From an uncultured Bdellovibrionales bacterium (GTDB taxonomy: Bacteria; Bdellovibrionota; Bdellovibrionia; Bdellovibrionales; UBA1609), in contig CALLAU010000044.1 in assembly GCA_938002015.1 (NCBI GenBank), positions 1 to 64,000 on the forward strand: a stretch of 64,000 nt of DNA, read 5' to 3'. Below the pieces are notes generated by a model. The model ran no database searches, was not told the DNA's origin, and was given only the letters and a program-made list of their open reading frames with translations. Positions 1-8,469 of the stretch are shown piece after piece. Each line of letters begins with the position of its first letter. Position 1 is the first letter of the stretch. The translations under genes and the position numbers were made by a program.

Positions 1-304
1 AAAGAATTGTTTTTTTAATTTTAGATAAACCCTTAGGGCCACTGCTTTCTACTGCATTAATACTATTATTTTTTTTTATCTCTTTATCTGTACTCTTCTC
101 TTTTGAAGCGGGCTGACGGTTATTCTTATTTGTACTTTTTGTTTGAGTTGAGTTTTTTGCATTTAAATCAAACTTATCTGTGGTAGTGTGTTTTGAGATT
201 TTTTGTCGATTATTATCTTGTTTATTATTAGATCCGAGAGTCCCTAGTAATACTAGGAGACCTCCGATTATAATTATAGTGATTTCATTCTTTAGACCCT
301 TCAT
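1..304 (-). CDS. Partial membrane-anchored protein of unknown function (runs off window)
   Basis: An open frame starts at the ATG complementary to 302-304 and stays open to base 1, so the 3' end is missing. About 100 residues are visible: a short basic start (MKGLKNE), one hydrophobic helix at about residues 8-24, then a Lys/Asn/Ser/Thr-rich low-complexity stretch. This looks like a single-pass protein with a flexible linker. Its ATG overlaps the TAA of the upstream murein enzyme by one base (TAATG), which suggests translational coupling. I do not recognise a family; the informative part lies outside the window. Confidence 0.6.
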   Translation of the reverse strand, partial: MKGLKNEITIIIIGGLLVLLGTLGSNNKQDNNRQKISKHTTTDKFDLNAKNSTQTKSTNKNNRQPASKEKSTDKEIKKNNSINAVESSGPKGLSKIKKTIL

Positions 305-1863
305 TACCTTCTCTCCAATTTAATCCAATTAGAAATTGAGTATAGTGGGTGAATTTGGCCTGAATAAATCCAGCCATCTACTCCATCAACATTAATTTTT
401 ACATAAAACTTATTAGTAGATCCTACAAATACAGTATCTAAAACTGTGTAGTTTCTTCCAGGTCTAGCGATTCCAACTCGCGTTCCTGCAGGTGTTCTTC
501 TTAGGTTCGTTCCAGAAGTTTGTACGCTAATTAAAGAACCTGTTACTGGTAGAATCATATCTTTAACAGTAGTTGACCTTGTTGCCCAGTCAGCCGCACT
601 GTCTTTTGTACCTGCGTAGAAGAAGCCAAACTGTCCGTTATGTTTTACAAGGTAATATCTTGACTTGCTTGCATCAGATCTAACCTCTGATCCTAAGATT
701 TGATATGTACTTCCATTTGGAAGTAGCCCAATTCTTCTTCCTCCTGGAGTTGCTCTTAAGTTAATACTCTTATTCACTTTTATGAGATTACCTACAAGGT
801 ATACTTTGTCTCCATCAGGACAGACTTCACTTGGTCTAAGAAGAACGATGGGCTTATCTACTGTAGTTTTAACAACTTCATTAACAAGGTTAAACTCATC
901 AACAAGACAGTACCTGTATTTTGTCTGGCTTAAGCAATAGTACGTGTTATCAGAATCAGCGCAAATAAAGTCTTTATAACTAAGAACTTTATTTGTCATA
1001 TCAACATCATCTCCGTTACTGTCTCCGTTGTCATTATCACCACCGCTATTTGAACAGTCAGCTTTGTCACTTACTAAACATGCTATATCAATTGGTTGAG
1101 GAACGTGTGTTGAACTTAAATATCTCTCCCATTTTTTAGCGTCTAGAGCATCTTTAAAGTTCTTATCATTTCTTGACCATCTGTGGTTTGGATTAGTCCA
1201 TCTGCAAATCTGACTTGCTCCACCATTATAAACACCGTATGCCGATCTAGCTCTACTGTAATAAAACTCAGGATGTTTTATGCATGAGGCTGTTTTAGAT
1301 TTAACCCATCCGACATAAAAAATATCAAGTGCATAAAAAAGATTTTTTATAATATGTGCAGCTTGACCACTATCGACATTAGCAAAGTGCCACCTATCAT
1401 CAACTTGCATGAGACCATGGCCATGACCAAAGTCACCTCTCATCATTCTTAGTCGACTATCTTTTCCTTCTCTATAATGAGTTAAGAAACTTTCATGACT
1501 TGCAATAGTAAGAATAATTCTTTTCCACCATTTGATTTCATCAGCACTGACACTAGGGTTTCTTTTCTTAATATAGTATTCAGCGGCTGCAGAGATAAGA
1601 TCATGTAAATTGTTTACATATCTAGTTCTTTCTGCTGAATCACTTTTCCTCTCATCAAATGTATAAAGAGAGAATTTATCTCTTACGATATTTTTTGAGA
1701 TGAAGGGATCAACAGAGCAAGCACTAGGTGCTATACCAAAGGTCCAGCGACCAGAGACTCTATCAGAGCACTTATAGTAGTTAGGGGTGTCTCTTCTCTG
1801 AGCTTGAGCAGAAATTGAGAAGATTGAAGCGAATAAAAATGGAATTAGTATAATTTTTTTCAT
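304..1863 (-). CDS. Secreted SLT/lysozyme-like murein hydrolase with two SH3b domains
   Basis: A 519-residue exported protein. Residues 1-20 form a signal peptide ending in SAQAQ. Residues about 100-240 look like a lytic transglycosylase (SLT) domain: ASHES with Glu124 as candidate catalytic acid, then GHGHGLMQVD at about 146-156 and a YNGG motif. An Asp/Gly/Asn-rich linker (about 270-290) follows. Two bacterial SH3-like repeats come next (about 365-425 and 440-510), each with an N-L-R-x-T-P-x-G core typical of wall-binding SH3b domains. It probably acts on peptidoglycan in the periplasm or outside the cell. It is translationally coupled to the downstream membrane protein. Endolysin-like lysozyme is an alternative to transglycosylase. 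Confidence 0.75.
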   Translation of the reverse strand: MKKIILIPFLFASIFSISAQAQRRDTPNYYKCSDRVSGRWTFGIAPSACSVDPFISKNIVRDKFSLYTFDERKSDSAERTRYVNNLHDLISAAAEYYIKKRNPSVSADEIKWWKRIILTIASHESFLTHYREGKDSRLRMMRGDFGHGHGLMQVDDRWHFANVDSGQAAHIIKNLFYALDIFYVGWVKSKTASCIKHPEFYYSRARSAYGVYNGGASQICRWTNPNHRWSRNDKNFKDALDAKKWERYLSSTHVPQPIDIACLVSDKADCSNSGGDNDNGDSNGDDVDMTNKVLSYKDFICADSDNTYYCLSQTKYRYCLVDEFNLVNEVVKTTVDKPIVLLRPSEVCPDGDKVYLVGNLIKVNKSINLRATPGGRRIGLLPNGSTYQILGSEVRSDASKSRYYLVKHNGQFGFFYAGTKDSAADWATRSTTVKDMILPVTGSLISVQTSGTNLRRTPAGTRVGIARPGRNYTVLDTVFVGSTNKFYVKINVDGVDGWIYSGQIHPLYSISNWIKLERR

Positions 1864-1887
1864 ACTAACCTGTCGGAAGTCCGGTCC

Positions 1888-1923
1888 AGTCTAGTGTAGC
1901 TAGACTTTTGATAACTAGACTTT
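1888..1923. promoter_or_regulatory. Inverted and direct CTAGACT repeats upstream of the murein hydrolase
   Basis: AGTCTAG (1888-1894) and CTAGACT (1900-1906) form a perfect 7-bp inverted repeat with a 5-base spacer. CTAGACTTT occurs again at 1915-1923, 15 bases on. The cluster lies 25-60 bases before the start codon of the minus-strand SLT gene, in its leader or promoter. It could be a regulator site or an RNA hairpin; no function is assigned. Confidence 0.3.
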
Positions 1924-2107
1924 GATCTGTTTGGCAATTTAGCAATCTCTCTTTAAGTCTTGGTTTTTAAAGAAAAGTGTCTGTTTTTTATACTTAGTGC
2001 TGTGAATTATATTATGAAGTGCTTACCTTATAGCTATAAATGGTGCTTACAAAGCACTGTCTATAAGTTAGTTGTTTTTCGCTAAATTTTGTCTATTCTC
2101 ATGTGTT

Positions 2108-2866
2108 ATGAGAGTTAAAGATAAAAAGGTTATTGTTACTGGTGCTAATAGGGGAATGGGAAAAGCTTTTGTTGAAGAGCTTTTAAAACGAGGTGCTAGA
2201 GTTACAATGATTAACAGGTCACCTTCTAATAACAAAGATGCTGCTGGTGAAATTCTAACAGATTTAAGTGTAGAGCCTAACTTTATGGAGTTTGTAGAAA
2301 AAAACAAACTGGATGATGCGGATATACTTATTAATAATGCAGGAACTTTAGTAGGTGGTTTGTTAGAAGAGCAAGATCCAAAAAAAATATCTCAAATGAT
2401 TAAAGTGAATTTAGAAGTTCCTATTAGACTATCTAGAGTCATGCTCCCACACATGATTAAAAGAGGCTCAGGGCTTATCGTGAATAATGCTTCTGTTAGC
2501 GGTGTTATGACCTTCCCTTGTGCAACAACTTATGCAGCAACTAAGTCAGGACTCGTTTCTTTTTCTAATGCTTTAAGAGAAGAGTTGTTATCTACAGGAG
2601 TTAAAGTTTGCGTCTTAATGACCCCTGGAGTTAAAACGGATATGTATGATGCTATTTATGACTCTTTTACTCCCCACTTAGACCTTTCATTTCTTACTTC
2701 AATGAGTGCTCAAGCGTGGGCGAAGATAGTTGTTGATGGAATTGAAAGTGGTAGTAGTGAAATTCGTCCAAAAGGAAGTGAAAACTTTGGACTTCACCTT
2801 GCTCAAAAAACACCAAACTTCTTTAGAAGAATGATGAGAAGTAAATTTAGTAGGAAAAACACTTAA
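2108..2866 (+). CDS. Short-chain dehydrogenase/reductase (SDR)
   Basis: A classical SDR of 252 residues. The Rossmann motif T-G-A-N-R-G-M-G is near the N terminus, the structural NNAG motif is present, a Ser sits in the NNAS strand, and the catalytic Y-A-A-T-K (YxxxK) is in place. It likely uses NAD(P)H on an unknown carbonyl or alcohol; SDR sequence alone does not give the substrate. The frame is open to an earlier ATG at 2072, but the product from 2108 (MRVKDKK) matches the usual SDR N terminus, so I chose 2108. No strong Shine-Dalgarno is visible. Confidence 0.85.
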   Translation: MRVKDKKVIVTGANRGMGKAFVEELLKRGARVTMINRSPSNNKDAAGEILTDLSVEPNFMEFVEKNKLDDADILINNAGTLVGGLLEEQDPKKISQMIKVNLEVPIRLSRVMLPHMIKRGSGLIVNNASVSGVMTFPCATTYAATKSGLVSFSNALREELLSTGVKVCVLMTPGVKTDMYDAIYDSFTPHLDLSFLTSMSAQAWAKIVVDGIESGSSEIRPKGSENFGLHLAQKTPNFFRRMMRSKFSRKNT

Positions 2867-2990
2867 TCAAGTTTTTAAATATCTGACATCATTAGAGATT
2901 TCATAATGAACTAGACCCTCTAAATTGACTCACAAAGCTTACCAAATTAGCCTTAAGTAAGAAGAAAAAACTAAAAGGGGTGCTTTAAAA

Positions 2991-4484
2991 ATGGATTTTG
3001 AATCAATTATTAATTCTATAAAGACTTTTGTTGATGATCGTTTAATGTCCTTATTAGGTGCTTTTTGCTTACTCATTGTAGGCTGGTTTTTTGCAACTCT
3101 TTTAATATGGTTTTTAAAGAAATTTATTTTAAGGCCACTTCGTCTTAATGAACACTTTGCGAGGGTAACTTCAAGAGAGAGTGCTTTTTTTGATATTGAA
3201 AAAGTCATTTCAAGGTTATGTTTTCTTATTCTTATACTGTTTTTATTTTTAGCAGTGGCTCAATTTGCTGAGTTTGAGAAACTTCAAAATTTATTAGTCG
3301 GTGTTTTTGATAAGATAGGGGTTCTTCTTTTAATGGCTTGGAATGCGATTTATCCAATCGTCTTAGCACTCATATGTGCTTTCTTAGCTAAAAAAGCAGT
3401 AAACTCTGCAGGTCTAAAATTTAATATTGATGATAGAGTTGGCTCAAAACTAGATGCTGGAGAGAGGGTTGATTTCTCTGTTACAAAAAGTTTATCTGAA
3501 ATCACATACGGGGTTGTGTTTTTACTTTTTCTACCAAGTATTTTAACGGGGCTTGGGCTAGAGAAGTTGAGTGAACCATTTGAGCCTTTTATAAATGGAC
3601 TCGGCTCATTTGTTCCAAAGCTTTTAGCAGCAGCACTTATTATTGGTATAGGCTGGTTTGTAGCTAGAGTTATTAAACATATACTTGAAAACTTTTTACT
3701 TTCAACTGGTGTAGATAACGTATTAAAAAAGTATGGTAGTGAACAGGTTTTTGGATCTCTAAAAATATCTAAAATTGTACCAACGGTTATTTATGCAATT
3801 TTTGTTGTGACTATCGTAATTAAGGGCTTTGAAAAACTTGAACTAGGAAAAATTACTGAACCAATAGACAATATTTTAAACCAAGTTATTAGTAGCTTGC
3901 CTCAAGTAGCTCTTGCAATACTTATAGTATTAGCTGGGTTTTATGTTGGAAGCTTAGTAGCAAAATTCATTTCCGATATTTTAAAAGAAATGGGTTTTAA
4001 TAATATTTTTCAAAAACTTGGAATTTCTGAGATTAGAACAGGAACGAAAACACCTTCAGAATTAGTAGGCTCGTTAGCTCATTATTCAATTATTATTATA
4101 CTCCTGATCCAAGCACTTGAAAAAATAGGCTTAGAATCTGTTTCTGGAGTAATTAGCAGTATTGTTGAAAGAGTTGGTGATGTTTTACTAGGCTTAGTTG
4201 TATTTGGGATAGGTTTATATATAGCAAATGTTGTTTCTAGTTGGGTGAGGCAAAGTAGTACTTCAGGCTCTTCTCAGCTTTTAGCTATCTTAGCAAAAGG
4301 TGTCATTATAGTTGTAACAGGTGCGATGGCTCTTCAACAAATGCAAATTGCTGAAGAGATTGTTACGATAGCTTTTAGTTTAGCTATGGGGTCTATTGCT
4401 CTAGGCGCTGCTATAGCTATTGGTTTAGGTTGTAAAGAACTTGCAGGAGAAGTTGTCAGAGATTTTGTAAACAAACTAAAGTAA
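2991..4484 (+). CDS. Multi-TM protein with repeated MscS-associated conserved helices
   Basis: A 497-residue, very hydrophobic protein. It carries several copies of a roughly 45-residue helical unit such as PKLLAAALIIGIGWFVARVI, PQVALAILIVLAGFYVGSLV and GDVLLGLVVFGIGLYIANVV. This is the pattern of the conserved TM helix family (PF05552) found alone or beside MscS channel domains, as in CmpX-like proteins. No MscS beta domain follows, so it may be a channel-related or stress-linked membrane protein rather than a proven mechanosensitive channel. The ATG at 2991 is preceded by AGGGGTGC. Its last codons form the left arm of a terminator hairpin. Confidence 0.75.
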   Translation: MDFESIINSIKTFVDDRLMSLLGAFCLLIVGWFFATLLIWFLKKFILRPLRLNEHFARVTSRESAFFDIEKVISRLCFLILILFLFLAVAQFAEFEKLQNLLVGVFDKIGVLLLMAWNAIYPIVLALICAFLAKKAVNSAGLKFNIDDRVGSKLDAGERVDFSVTKSLSEITYGVVFLLFLPSILTGLGLEKLSEPFEPFINGLGSFVPKLLAAALIIGIGWFVARVIKHILENFLLSTGVDNVLKKYGSEQVFGSLKISKIVPTVIYAIFVVTIVIKGFEKLELGKITEPIDNILNQVISSLPQVALAILIVLAGFYVGSLVAKFISDILKEMGFNNIFQKLGISEIRTGTKTPSELVGSLAHYSIIIILLIQALEKIGLESVSGVISSIVERVGDVLLGLVVFGIGLYIANVVSSWVRQSSTSGSSQLLAILAKGVIIVVTGAMALQQMQIAEEIVTIAFSLAMGSIALGAAIAIGLGCKELAGEVVRDFVNKLK

Positions 4485-4500
4485 GGTTTGTTTACAAAAT
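4462..4500. terminator. Long hairpin overlapping the stop codon, convergent genes
   Basis: ATTTTGTAAACAAAC (4462-4476) and its exact reverse complement (4486-4500) form a perfect 15-bp stem with a 9-base loop. The left arm lies in the last codons of the conserved-helix gene and the loop contains its stop. The convergent minus-strand gene ends at 4537, so the stem may stop transcripts from both sides. There is no long T tract on the + side, so termination or mRNA 3'-end protection are both possible. Confidence 0.6.
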
Positions 4501-4536
4501 TAAAAAGAGTGCCTTAATAGTATAAAATATTTAAGA

Positions 4537-5283
4537 CTATGATTTTTTTGAAATAAGTTCGTTAATAAGTTCTTTTTGCTCTTGTAAATGTGTGGGAACT
4601 ACATATCCAGGTTTAATGAGTTTTGAAATAAACTGTTTTGCTTCTGTGAGCTTGTTTTGAGCAACGTATAGATCAAGTAGAGCTTGAACAACAGTTACTT
4701 GATAAACTTCAGGTTTAGTTTTTATTAGTCTTAGAAAAACTTCCTCTGCATCACCAAGATCTTGTGTTTCTGTTAAAGATTTTCCGTAAGAAAATAAGGT
4801 TTGTGGATTTTCTCCATTACTTAGAAAGTAGTTCTCAAGAGGTTCAACTGCTTGAGCGAATTTTTTTTGTCTAAACAGCAACATTCCAAGCTTTTCATTA
4901 ATTTCTAAAACTCTTTCATGATCAGGATTTTGATCTAAAAACTGTTGATAGAGTTTCTCTGATTTTTCAAAATACTTATGGTCAAAAGAAAAATCAGCTA
5001 ACTCAATAGTTTGCTTTGGGCTTAAACCGTCTACTAGTTCAGAAATTTGTAAGGGAGCTACTTTAATTGAGTCTGTTCCCCATTTTGCCGTGTGTATGAA
5101 GGCACCTAAGATAAACAGTGCTACTAATATTATAGTATAACTTGTGATTTTATTGTTTCGTTTATCAAACTTCATTTGAGCTTTACTTTTAGTAAAACCA
5201 CAGGGGCAGATCACGATGTCTTCATCCATTCTATCTACAGGGATGAGGTTTTCGCAGTCGGGGCAGATTTCTTGTTGTAACAT
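4537..5283 (-). CDS. Zinc-ribbon, single-TM, TPR-repeat protein
   Basis: A 248-residue protein from the ATG at 5283, chosen because AAGGAG lies just upstream; the longer frame to 5349 has no such signal. Residues 7-28 hold CPDC and CPC, a likely zinc ribbon of the cytosolic MJ0042-like type. A TM helix spans about 46-68. The rest is helical with tetratricopeptide-like repeats, for example around FSFDHKYFEKSEKLYQQFL, and would face the periplasm if the N terminus is inside. It is probably an assembly or scaffold protein; no pathway is apparent. It is divergent from trpS. Confidence 0.6.
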   Translation of the reverse strand: MLQQEICPDCENLIPVDRMDEDIVICPCGFTKSKAQMKFDKRNNKITSYTIILVALFILGAFIHTAKWGTDSIKVAPLQISELVDGLSPKQTIELADFSFDHKYFEKSEKLYQQFLDQNPDHERVLEINEKLGMLLFRQKKFAQAVEPLENYFLSNGENPQTLFSYGKSLTETQDLGDAEEVFLRLIKTKPEVYQVTVVQALLDLYVAQNKLTEAKQFISKLIKPGYVVPTHLQEQKELINELISKKS

Positions 5284-5465
5284 AATATTTCTCCTTTTAC
5301 GTTCAGTCTCTTTGAGTAAAGCAATAATTAGGCACGCTGCTAAGTGCATTTTGCTTAAGATGAGTACTAAGTAAGGGAAATTACTTCAAAAATAGAGGGC
5401 AAAAATTGTCACTTTTAGAGTTCTTTGTGGTGCAGTTTAAATCTAGATTTGTTAGACTTTTTAGG

Positions 5466-6455
5466 ATGAAAAAAGTTTTAACAGGTATTAAAGCAACGGG
5501 TGTTCATATTGGAAACTGGATTGGAGCAATTAAGCCGGCTTTAGAAATGGCAGAAGATCCTAATGTTTTAGGGCTTTATTTTATAGCTGATTATCATGCA
5601 CTAAACTCTGTTCAAAAAAGAGAGGACCTTTCTTTTAGAATTAAAGATGTTGCTGCCACATGGTTAGGTCTTGGTTTAGACCCAAGTAAAACAATATTTT
5701 ACAAGCAGTCTGATGTTCCTGAAATAATGGAACTTTCAACTATTTTAGCAGCAATAATGCCAAAGGGCTTACTTAATAGAGCTCATGCTTATAAAGCAAA
5801 AATTCAATCTAATGAAGAAGCGGGCAAAGCTGATCTTGATGATGGTGTAAATATGGGGCTATATACTTACCCCCTTTTAATGACAGCCGATATATTAGCT
5901 TTTAACGCAGATCTTATTCCTGTTGGTGAAGATAATGCCCAACACTTAGAAATCGCAAGAGATGTAGCATCTAAGTTTAATAGGCTTTTTGGTGAAACTC
6001 TTAAAGTACCAGAAATCTTTGTAAGAAAAGGTAAGTTACTGCCTGGAATAGATGGTAGAAAAATGAGTGCCTCATATAACAATCATATTCCGGTATTTCT
6101 TGCCGAAAAAAAATTAAGAAAAATGATTATGAAAATTAAAACAGACTCTACTCCTCCTGAAGAGCCAAAAAAGTATGACTCTAATGACTTGATAACTTTT
6201 TTTGAGGAATTCTCAAGTTTAGATAAAGTTAAAGAGATGAAATCTAAATATGATAAAGGCATTGCTTGGGGAGAGGTTAAACAAGAGCTCTTTGAAGAAA
6301 TAAATATGAGTTTAAAAGATAAAAGGGAAATATATAATCATTATATGGAAGACTCAGCTGCGCTTAGTAAGGTACTTGAAGAAGGTGCTCAAAAAGCAAG
6401 AGAAATTACAAGCCCCCTTTTAGCAGAAGTTAAAAAAGCTATTGGGGTATTATAG
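5466..6455 (+). CDS. trpS: Tryptophanyl-tRNA synthetase
   Basis: A class I aminoacyl-tRNA synthetase charging tRNA-Trp, 329 residues from the ATG at 5466 and close to the normal TrpRS length. The HIGH-type signature is seen as GVHIGNWIGAI near the start, as usual for TrpRS. The tryptophan/ATP-site region includes the GEDNAQHLEIARD motif. The second signature is GRKMSASYNN, in which the KMSKS loop reads KMSAS. The open frame extends upstream to 5406, but the ATG at 5466 has TTAGG before it and gives the family N terminus. Single gene with its own promoter region. Confidence 0.93.
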   Translation: MKKVLTGIKATGVHIGNWIGAIKPALEMAEDPNVLGLYFIADYHALNSVQKREDLSFRIKDVAATWLGLGLDPSKTIFYKQSDVPEIMELSTILAAIMPKGLLNRAHAYKAKIQSNEEAGKADLDDGVNMGLYTYPLLMTADILAFNADLIPVGEDNAQHLEIARDVASKFNRLFGETLKVPEIFVRKGKLLPGIDGRKMSASYNNHIPVFLAEKKLRKMIMKIKTDSTPPEEPKKYDSNDLITFFEEFSSLDKVKEMKSKYDKGIAWGEVKQELFEEINMSLKDKREIYNHYMEDSAALSKVLEEGAQKAREITSPLLAEVKKAIGVL

Positions 6456-6499
6456 ATTCTAGGTGGCTCAGGTATAGTATAAAAATCTTTCAAGAGTGT

Positions 6500-6516
6500 G
6501 TTAATTATAAATTAAC
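6500..6516. promoter_or_regulatory. 17-bp inverted repeat before the response regulator
   Basis: GTTAATT-ATA-AATTAAC is a perfect inverted repeat with a 3-base centre in the 199-base gap between trpS and the response regulator gene. No T tract follows, so it is more likely an operator-like site or chance AT symmetry than a terminator. Nothing else clear is seen in this gap. Confidence 0.25.
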
Positions 6517-6654
6517 AAAAAAGTATTATTTTTACCTTCTATTGCTCTTGTATTTGATTAGAGGACAAACAGGTCCAAGATTTAGTTAGTTTTAATATAT
6601 TGTTTCAGATTTAGAGCAGATTAAACTAAGATAACAAAAAAGGAATATAATCTT

Positions 6655-7008
6655 ATGAAGATACTTTTAGTTGATGATGAAGAGATGATGATTGAGCTCT
6701 TTTCTGAACTTTTATCTGAAGAAGGGTATGAGGTTGAAACAGCGCTAAACGGTAATCAAGGGATTGAAAAGTATAAAAGCTTTGCTCCAGATTTACTTGT
6801 ACTAGACTTAATGATGCCGGATTTAACGGGATTTGAAGTATGTAGTTATATTCGAGAACAAGAGAAAGACTCTTCGACTAAAATTCTTTTACTCACTGGT
6901 ATGGGTGGAAACGATATAGAAGAGAAAGGTTTAAAGGCTGGGGCAAATGGTGTTCTCTTTAAGCCAATACCAATAGATAAGTTAATTACTAAAATATCAC
7001 AGGTTTAG
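6655..7008 (+). CDS. Single-domain response regulator
   Basis: A 117-residue CheY-like receiver domain with no output domain. Acidic residues DDE lie at 7-9, the phosphoacceptor is Asp51 in LVLDLMMPD, a Thr sits in LLLTG and the conserved Lys in FKPI. It starts at 6655 after AAGGAATATAATCTT. The histidine kinase gene begins 4 bases after its stop, so the two form a two-component pair. Single-domain receivers act by protein contact or as part of a phosphorelay. Confidence 0.9.
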   Translation: MKILLVDDEEMMIELFSELLSEEGYEVETALNGNQGIEKYKSFAPDLLVLDLMMPDLTGFEVCSYIREQEKDSSTKILLLTGMGGNDIEEKGLKAGANGVLFKPIPIDKLITKISQV

Positions 7009-7012
7009 ATTT

Positions 7013-8452
7013 TTGAAAGTGAGCAATTTTTTTAAAAATTTTATTAAAAAACTTGTTTTTACTGGAGTCGAAGGCTCTTTTAAAACTTCAGAAAATAGAG
7101 GGACACTTGCAACTAATCTCATTATTATATGGGGCTATTTCGCTTTAATACCGCTTATCCCGTTTTTAGAAGCTAACAACATAAGTTTTACGACATATGG
7201 AATTGCTATGTTGTCTTCAGCGTGTAGTAGCGCATTTGTGTTTTATTTTAACTCTAAGAAGAAATATAATATTGCTAGATTTCAAACTTTCATTGTTATC
7301 TGTATTTTGGGTTGGAATGCGGCGTTTGTATTTGGTAAGTCTTTTAATGGGATTTACTACTTTTTTATAGCTCTAGTTTACTCTTTTCTTTTGATGAGTA
7401 AGCTGCCTAGGTTCTTTAGAATTCTAAGTTATCTAATAGTCTTTGTATCAATGCCACTAGTAGATTATTTATCTCACAGCAATTTAATACCGGTTACAAA
7501 GCTCCATTCAAGTGATTTCTCTGTTATGTTGTTAGTGATAGACACCTTGTTCGTAAATGCGATCATTGCCACATTGTTGTTTGTAGAAAAATACTACTTT
7601 GATAGCCAAGAAGACACATTAATAAATATGAATGAAAACTTAGAAAAGTTAGTTGAAAAAAGAACAGCTCTCTTGCTTAAATCGAAGTTAGATAACTTAA
7701 AATCAGATCAAATTAAAGCCCAGTTTTTAGCGAATATATCTCATGAGGTCCGCATACCTGTTCAGGGAGTTATGGGTTTTACGGATCTAGCTGTACAGCG
7801 TATTGGTAAGGTTAGAAAAAAAGATAGTGTAGAAGCAATTGATATTGAAAAAATATCATATCACTTAGATGGTATTAAAAAATCATCAGATCGTTTAATG
7901 AGCCTTTTAGAAAAGTTATTTTTATTAACAAGAGAGGGTAATGAAGCCTTTACTCCTGCAGCAAGTGAATTTGGGCTTTCAACTGTTTTAGATGAAATTA
8001 TAGAGAACTTAGATCTTAAAGCGAATGATTTAAATTTAAACCTAAATTCCTTAGATACTGAAAATATTGAGTGCTATACGGATGAAACTTTTTTAAGGCA
8101 GTCGTTAAGGTGTTTGCTTGAGAATGCAATTCAGTACTCTGATAAGGGTAGCGATATTAATGTTCGTGTTAAGCAAGATTTAGATATTGTGACGATGTTT
8201 ATTGAAAATACAGGTGTTGGTGTTGATGAAAGTGATATGGAAGAAATTTTTAATCCTTTCTTCCAAGGTTCAAGAACTGACAAGAGTGTAGGGGGTACTG
8301 GTTTAGGACTTTCTTTGTGTCGAAAGTACATTGAATCAATTAATGGGGAAGTAAGTTTAACTGATAATAGTAGAAATAGAACGCAATTTACTTTGAAATT
8401 TCCTGTTAAATTAAAAAGCCAGAGTGAGGAGCACCCTGGTTTGAGTTTATAG
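7013..8452 (+). CDS. Membrane-bound sensor histidine kinase
   Basis: A 479-residue sensor kinase that starts at TTG (7013), or at GTG 7019. Residues about 30-195 contain five or six hydrophobic segments forming an integral-membrane sensor with no evident periplasmic domain. A short coiled coil (about 200-230) leads to a HisKA dimerisation domain with NISHEVRIP, His244 being the phosphoacceptor. The ATPase domain shows the N box (LLENAIQYSDKG), G1 (ENTGVGV), F box (FNPFFQG) and G2 (GGTGLGLSLCRKYI). It is coupled to the receiver gene upstream; the signal it senses is unknown. Confidence 0.9.
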   Translation: MKVSNFFKNFIKKLVFTGVEGSFKTSENRGTLATNLIIIWGYFALIPLIPFLEANNISFTTYGIAMLSSACSSAFVFYFNSKKKYNIARFQTFIVICILGWNAAFVFGKSFNGIYYFFIALVYSFLLMSKLPRFFRILSYLIVFVSMPLVDYLSHSNLIPVTKLHSSDFSVMLLVIDTLFVNAIIATLLFVEKYYFDSQEDTLINMNENLEKLVEKRTALLLKSKLDNLKSDQIKAQFLANISHEVRIPVQGVMGFTDLAVQRIGKVRKKDSVEAIDIEKISYHLDGIKKSSDRLMSLLEKLFLLTREGNEAFTPAASEFGLSTVLDEIIENLDLKANDLNLNLNSLDTENIECYTDETFLRQSLRCLLENAIQYSDKGSDINVRVKQDLDIVTMFIENTGVGVDESDMEEIFNPFFQGSRTDKSVGGTGLGLSLCRKYIESINGEVSLTDNSRNRTQFTLKFPVKLKSQSEEHPGLSL

Positions 8453-8469
8453 TCTATTTTAACCTTTTA

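Noticed and set aside
2068..2307. A minus-strand open frame over the start of the SDR gene
   Set aside because: It overlaps the SDR coding sequence and has no ribosome binding site or recognisable product.
5284..5465. A T-box or trp leader before trpS
   Set aside because: No specifier-loop structure, conserved T-box sequence or Trp-codon leader peptide can be recognised in the upstream region.
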